Shown piece after piece: positions 58,912 to 64,000 of a stretch of DNA of 64,000 nt. The notes beneath the pieces were generated by a model. It had not been told where the DNA came from and made no database searches. It was given only the letters and a program-made list of their open reading frames with translations. This stretch comes from Aptenodytes patagonicus (taxonomy: Eukaryota; Chordata; Aves; Sphenisciformes; Spheniscidae), in contig NC_134962.1 in the NCBI RefSeq assembly GCF_965638725.1, positions 1,123,501 through 1,187,500 of the forward strand. Direction: 5' to 3'. The first letter of the stretch is position 1. The number at the start of each line of letters is the position of its first letter. The position numbers were made by a program, and so were the translations under genes.

Positions 58912-59764
58912 CGCACAGGCTTTCAAAGTGCTCCCTCCCTCTCGCCTCGCTGGGCAGCATGAGGGCTGCTGGTGGAGGTGGTGGGAGAAGGTTTCCAGCC
59001 CGCTGAAGGGGACAGTCACCACCCAGCCAGGCCATGCTTCCCAAGCACCTCCTCCAGCTCCGAGCTCTGCAGCCAAACCCCAGTCTCCAGAGGCCGTGTC
59101 TGTGCGTGTGCGGCAGGACAGACAGATGGGGCTTTCACTGCCCACAGACCGTTTTGTCACTGGTCTGAAAACTGTGTCCCCCTGGGAGGTAAATGTAGCT
59201 CCAGCTCTAGTTAGGGTCCCAGCAAACGTCATGAGAATCAGGCACTCTTCTCTTCTGATCCCATCAAAGCAACAAGGATCAAATGCTGCCTTCATGCCTG
59301 GCAGAAAGCAGAAGCCAATCACTCCGCGGTGGATGCTGCCGTGTGAGGCTGCAGGAGACAAGCAGACCCACGTCCTGCATCCTGCGTCCCATGTCCCGTC
59401 CCGTGTCCAGCATCCCGCTCTGCAGCCGACCCCGGTGCCCGTGTCCTGCCGGGACTCCGCGGGAGCCAACCCTGAGATGGTGGATAGGAAGCCGCTGGCC
59501 CCCAATCCAGTCTGTAGATCTCCAGCCTGCCGCCCCCACCGAAAAAGGAGCGTTTTCCAGCATTGGCATCCAGCCCCAATCCCGCTGCCTCTTTTGGTTG
59601 ATGTCAGGAAAAACTCCAACCCGAGCGTGAATCACTCCCAGCCCGGCCAGGATGCTGTGCACAAGTGCTCGCTTCCACCGCTCCCCTGGAAGCCGCCTTA
59701 TTTTAGCACACGCTGCCGCAGACGGAAGAGCTCTCCCCAGTTATCTGTAACAAATGACCTTATG

Positions 59765-59814
59765 GGATTAGGGCCGGTAATCTTCCGATCGGGGTAATCT
59801 CCCTTAAGGGATTA
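59765..59814. promoter_or_regulatory. Cluster of K50-homeodomain (OTX/PITX-type) motifs
   Basis: Within 50 bp: GGATTA at 59765-59770 and 59809-59814 (TAATCC on the other strand) and TAATCT at 59778-59783 and 59795-59800. A GATA-like TTATCT is at about 59742. The pocket is AT-rich against its surroundings. It may be an enhancer for XKR7 or PDRG1; that is inference. Confidence 0.35.
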
Positions 59815-61159
59815 TTTGCCCACAGAAGTGTGGTGACCACTGGCCAGCCGCCGCCTTGCTCCCTCCATCCCTGTCCCCTGAGGTCCCCGTGTGACCACCC
59901 CCGTCTCCGGCAGCCCGGAGGTGCCACAGCGCCGGGGGTCACTGCGCACCCTTCGGGGAGCTTCTCATGAAGATGAGTCCCGTGAAGGGCACGAGCCAAC
60001 AGGCCAGGTCCCCCCCGGCCGCTGATGCTTCTCCTCTCCCCCACCCCACGCTCGGTGCCTCGGGGATGTCACCGGGGCTCCCTCCCGTAAAAACACTGAT
60101 CCAAGACAGACTGGATGATCCCTCCACCATCAACGGGGAAGCAACGGTGTCACCGTCATCACGCGACGCTGTGCGGCATTGCCGGGGAGGCAGTAACGGT
60201 GTGGCCAGCTCTGCTGCCGGCAGGAACCCAGCAGCACGAGCCGGAGGTCACGACCAGGGAGCAGCCCCAGCTGGGCACTGCCATGCTGAAGGTCAGTCAA
60301 CGCTTTCTGGGCAATTTGAGAGCGCGGCACCCCGGGCGAGCGTGTAGCACCTCGTTACCAGTAAGCAACAGGAGCGGGACCAGCACCCGCGTGGTGCCTG
60401 GGCTGGAGGGGAAGCAGGGCCGGCGGCGGCTCTGAGCCGGGAACCGGGCACTTTCACCAGGGAGGAGCAGCGCTGCTTCGGGGCTCTGTCCAGAGCAGGG
60501 ACATGGGACACGAAAACCTGCGTCCCCCGTTACCCGCCAGCCCCGGGTGGGTTTCCGGGGCCCCACTCCCACCACGGAGCTCACACGGCGAGCGTCTGCC
60601 GGTCCTTGCCACCAGTGCTGGGTCTCCCTGCATCTCCGACAGCCCATTTCTCTGTCTCCTCTTGCTCATGGGCTGGGTGGGGTGGAAAGAAGGGAATAAA
60701 AGCCATTTTGAGGGGCGACATTTCCCCCTTCCCGCAGGCAGGGTCATTCAGGGCAGAAGATGGATGCGGTGCCCTGGCAGAGCCTTGCAGCTGCTCCAAG
60801 CTTCCCCGGGGCCGGTCCCCGCCCGGCGCAGACCGGGGGGCACCGGGGCTGGCCGAGGGCGAGCCGAGCCGCCGGGACCGCAGCCGGCTCCCCTCCCCGG
60901 GGACGGCAGGCCCTCGCCCGCTGAGCTCTGGACGAGCCACCCAGCTGCAGGGAATGAAATCTGAGCTCATCGCCCCGCGCTTTTAGTGCTCTTTATTGCG
61001 TTCTGGGGAGAAAATGGGGACGGAAAAGCAACCTGATGCTCCGAGGAGCCCAGCTGCCCGACACCGGCACCGTGCTAGATAAGCGGCGAGGAAGAAGAGC
61101 AGACAGAAGCGCGGTGCTGGCGGGGGAGGGGGGAGAGGGGACGGGTTGTGACAAGGCAT

Positions 61160-61900
61160 AAATAATTCACGCGCGTGGGGGCCCGCGGCGGGGGGGGTTG
61201 CCAGCCCAGAGTCCCTCCCGGGGCCGGGGGCCCCCGCCGCCGGGGCAGAGGTGCCGGGGGGGGGGGCGCAGAGGTGCCGGGGGGGGAGCTCGGCGCCGCT
61301 CGGCCGCGCCGAACGCTCCGGCCTTCTGGCGGCCGGCGGGGCCGGCGGGGCCGGGGCCGTCCCGGGGGCGCGGAGCCGGTCCCGGGGTGCCCGGCGACCG
61401 CTAGCCCACGCCCGCGGACGAGGTCCCGCGCTCGCGCTGTGGCCCCGCGCCTCCCTCCCCGCCCGCAGCCCCGCGCCCCGGCTCCGTCCCCACTAATTGG
61501 GTCCGCGCGGGGGTGGCGGCGGCCCCGTGGGTGTTCCGAACCCTCGCGTGGGCCCGCGGCCCGCTCCCGGGGGCGGCCGCCAGGGGGCGCGCTCCGACCC
61601 GCCTCCTCCCGCCGCGGAACCCGCCCGCGCGGCTGCGGCTGCCGCCCGGCGGGGAGAAGCGGCGGACCCGGAGCGGAGCCGGCGGCGCCATGGCGAGGGA
61701 CCCGGCCTTCGTGCTGCGCTACCTGGCCGAGGTGGAGGAGCTGGCCGAGGACGTGCTGGCGGCGCGGCAGCAGGTACGGCCCGGCCCGGCCCCGCCGCCC
61801 CCCCCCTCCCCCGGTAGCCCCGCCGGCCCCCCCCCCCCCCCGCCCCGCCGGTAGCCCCGCCGGCCCCCCCCCCCCTCCCCGCCCCGCCGGTAGCCCCGAG
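61160..61900 (+). promoter_or_regulatory. PDRG1: PDRG1 CpG-island promoter
   Basis: CpG-dense block with G-runs up to exon 1 of PDRG1. A CCAAT-related ACTAATTGGG (ATTGG on this strand) sits at about 61490-61499, roughly 190 bp before the start codon. No TATA box. The start codon context GCGCCATGGCG is strong. Confidence 0.65.
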
Positions 61901-63062
61901 CCCCGGCTGCCTCTTTCCCGCTGCAGATCGTGGACCTGGACGTGAAGCGGAACCGGAACCGCGAGGCCCTGCGGGCGCTGCAGAAGGACCCGGAGCCCGA
62001 CGGTGAGTCCCGGGCCCGGCCGGCTGCGTCCACCGTGAGCCCCGCTGCCCGAGGAACGGCTGCGTGGCCGGGGAGGAAGGCTTCCCTGACAAAGCCTCTT
62101 CCTCTTCCTCCTCTCTCCGCCAGGCAAGGCCATGGTCTGCTTCGGGAACATGTTCATCGAGCTCCCAAAAGCACAGACCAAGGAGATGCTGCAGAAGGGT
62201 AAGGCAGGCTGCCCAAAAGTCTCCGCCTACGTATAGCCTGAACTGTAATAAGATTTTAGAAAAATAAACGGGGTTCTGTCCAGCGCTGGGCTTCGACGTG
62301 CCCAAAACCTCCCACCAGCAGCCACAGGCAGATGCTGGCCGTCGCCGTCGCTCGGCTGTCCCGAGCAGTGCCCTGGGAAGCACGTTCGGGCACGAAGCAA
62401 CCTGGGGCTCAGGCCAGTGGGCAGCGGAGGGCAGGGTGGGACCCCGAGGCAGCTGGGGAAGAGCCCTCTCCCGCCCCCCGGGCTTGGGCTGCCATGACGA
62501 GAGTCCTGCGGGAGGTTCAGCCTGCACCCCAGAGCCCGCAGTCCTCCTTACGCCTGTCCCGCTTGTCTCAGACCAGGAACACCTGGATGAGGAGATAAAC
62601 AACCTCCGGAAAGAGCTGCGCGTGAAGGTCAACCGCCTCTTCGAAGCTCAAGGTAAACGTTCCTGTTCTGGAACCTTCTCAGTATCTGGGAGCAGACGTC
62701 GCGTGTCGGGAGGATCCAGAAACTCCTGAGCTCTGTGTGTTCCTGCAGCCAATTTCCCGCTGGCTTTGCGATTCCCTCCCTGCTCCAGCAGTACTGTACG
62801 GCTCCTGGTGCAGAGCTGTCACCCACCAGCACGCTAAACGGGCTCCCACATCACGCCGGGGTGATCCCGCATCAGCTTCCAGGGCTGTCCCTGCCCTCCC
62901 CACGGCCCCTCTAGAGTTTCCCGTGGACTGCTTCACTTATTTTGTAGCAAAATCCTGATTTTTCTGTGTGTTCTCTTAGGTAAAACTGAGCTGAAGGGAT
63001 TTAACCTGAACCCCATGACCGCTGAGGAAATGAAGTTAATCAATCGCATCCTGGAGGGCTGA
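61690..63062 (+). CDS. PDRG1: p53 and DNA damage-regulated protein 1 (PDRG1), 5 exons, 132 aa
   Basis: Small prefoldin-beta-like subunit of the R2TP/prefoldin-like (PAQosome) complex, which helps assemble RNA polymerases and PIKK kinases. Exons: 61690-61773, 61927-62002, 62124-62198, 62572-62652, 62980-63062. They total 399 bp with stop; human is 133 aa. All splice sites are GT/AG. The order is helix (YLAEVEELAEDVLAARQQ), the IVDLD.KRN.NREALRALQK segment, a short beta hairpin around MVCFGNMFIELP, and a second helix (DEEINNLRKELRVKVNRLFEAQ). The tail is GKTELKGFNLNPM. This helix-hairpin-helix is the prefoldin-beta layout. It is divergent to XKR7, as in human. Confidence 0.97.
61813..61900. repeat. 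C-rich tandem repeat in PDRG1 intron 1
   Basis: GGTAGCCCCG recurs at 61813, 61850 and 61889 (37- and 39-bp spacing), separated by long C runs. It takes up much of the 153-bp first intron. Confidence 0.9.
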
Positions 63063-63375
63063 GGTGGCCGTGCCATCGTCACGGCGCGTGTTCGGGCTGT
63101 CACCCGTGGAGCTCACACTGCAATAGCCGCAGCCTTCGGGGTTTGCAGGACATTGGCGTGGCCGGAGCCCGCCTTGGGTGAGGTCCCTGGCAGGCACTGA
63201 GAAGCCTTTGGCTCCTCGGCTACGATGCTGCAGTTTCCTTGGATCACGAACCCTTCCTGCTCCTCGCTGCAGCCCGGGTGGCGGAGCTGCGCCGAGGCAC
63301 GGGCTGGGACACAGCGCTGGGCAAATGCCCGTGGCCAGGGTGGAAGTGGGATTATTAAAATCGGAGCAGCGGGGC
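63063..63375 (+). other. PDRG1: PDRG1 3'UTR
   Basis: About 310 bases from the stop codon to the inferred cleavage site after ATTAAA. No open frame of note. Confidence 0.75.
63354..63359 (+). terminator. PDRG1: PDRG1 poly(A) signal (ATTAAA)
   Basis: ATTAAA some 290 bp after the stop codon, followed at 63385-63410 by a GT-rich stretch (GTGTGTCTGTGTTCC) that fits a downstream element. Confidence 0.75.
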
Positions 63376-63399
63376 ATTCCTAACTCCGTGTGTCTGTGT

Positions 63400-64000
63400 T
63401 CCTTGTTGGGTTTTTATGCGAGCGCTTCTGGAGTTTGGCTTCAGAGCTGGTTCATTGTCGTGTCGGGAACAGGAGTAGGAGGAATTGGGAATCCACAGCG
63501 TGCCCGAAGCACAGAAGAGGAGTTGTGCGCGCCTGTGGTATTAAAACAAAGCCAAGCTATACATCTGAAGCACGTCAGGAATCTGTAAGATGTGTAGGGA
63601 GGGACAGGGGGAGGCAGCATCCTTTTAGTCCCGCTGGGAAAACGTGTTCTACTGTTAAGTTGGAAGGCAAGAGACCACAGAAAGGAGGCTTTCAAAACTA
63701 GATGAAGGGATAAAATGTATGTATATTTAAAAAAAGCCTGAATAGGGCTGAGCACGAACGGTCACTGAGCCTGTCTTGTAGGAAAGGACAATCGATTTAA
63801 CCAGTAATGGTTTCTTCAAAGGTTTTAACATTTATTGTTTTCTACACTACCCTCCTTAGTCTGAACGTGCTACCCCAGCACAACTTGGTTAAGACCATAG
63901 GAAGTTTTAAAAAAAAGTAATCATAATTAGTAAGGGACTACAATGAGTTTGATTTTTCTCTGTATACAGGAAAGTGTCTGGGTCCTGCCAAGCCCTTTCT
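63400..64000. other. No recognised gene at right edge
   Basis: AT-richer sequence after PDRG1. I see no exon of a known family on either strand. Mammalian synteny would put TTLL9 or DUSP15 next on this side. Confidence 0.5.

Larger units (their letters stand above)
56641..61150. other. Intergenic space between divergent XKR7 and PDRG1
   Basis: About 4.5 kb without a recognised exon. It contains a (CCCCAT)n repeat (58691-58911), small AT-rich islands near 57590-57640 and 58000-58100 (the latter with TATAAACA, a forkhead-like motif), and a cluster of TAATC/GGATTA motifs (59765-59814). Long frames across the hexamer repeat encode only Pro-Ile, His-Pro, Ser-Pro or Gly-Asp simple repeats. Confidence 0.65.

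Noticed and set aside
58388-59797. 469-aa plus-strand frame with Pro-Ile repeats
   Set aside because: It crosses the (CCCCAT)n hexamer tract, which is open in every frame; the flanks resemble no protein.

Overview
This is vertebrate nuclear DNA, most likely from a bird. Five single-copy genes lie in the order TM9SF4, HCK, CCM2L, XKR7 (all on the minus strand) and PDRG1 (plus strand). That is the human 20q11.21 block PDRG1-XKR7-CCM2L-HCK-TM9SF4 read in reverse. Short introns, a GC-rich right half with CpG islands at gene starts, many minisatellites and one CR1-like LINE remnant fit an avian microchromosome or small macrochromosome. The species cannot be told from the sequence.

Layout. 1-7100: AT-richer sequence with no recognisable coding exon; by synteny the PLAGL2 tail should lie at or beyond this edge. 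7100-25570: TM9SF4, 18 coding exons, 644 aa. 26075-37413: HCK, 12 coding exons, 505 aa, with a probable non-coding first exon in a CpG island. 39420-43685: CCM2L, 10 exons, 561 aa. 44580-56111: XKR7, 3 exons, 526 aa, with a long 3'UTR and a 6.7-kb first intron. 56112-61689: upstream space shared by the divergent XKR7 and PDRG1. 61690-63375: PDRG1, 5 exons, 132 aa. 63376-64000: nothing recognised. All coding exons were joined by hand at canonical GT/AG sites. In every gene the phases close and the total length is a multiple of three, so the host genes look intact.

The genes share no pathway. TM9SF4 is a Golgi/endosomal nine-pass membrane protein, HCK a myeloid Src-family kinase, CCM2L an endothelial CCM-complex scaffold, XKR7 an XK-family membrane protein and PDRG1 a small prefoldin-like subunit. 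The co-oriented tandem XKR7>CCM2L>HCK>TM9SF4 is tight: the HCK poly(A) signal lies only about 520 bp upstream of the TM9SF4 start codon.

The most unusual structure is a minisatellite in XKR7 intron 1 (54681-55732). Each unit is a copy of the last ~49 coding bases of XKR7 exon 1 together with its 5' splice site. The true exon 1 donor is therefore followed by about nine decoy donors, arranged partly as a 220-bp (115+105) higher-order repeat, and the exon 1 reading frame stays open through the whole array. Other points are a long inverted repeat and a double octamer in the same intron, a cluster of TAATCC-type homeodomain motifs upstream of XKR7/PDRG1, and several G-quadruplex-prone repeats. I found no CRISPR array, rRNA, tRNA or retroviral element.
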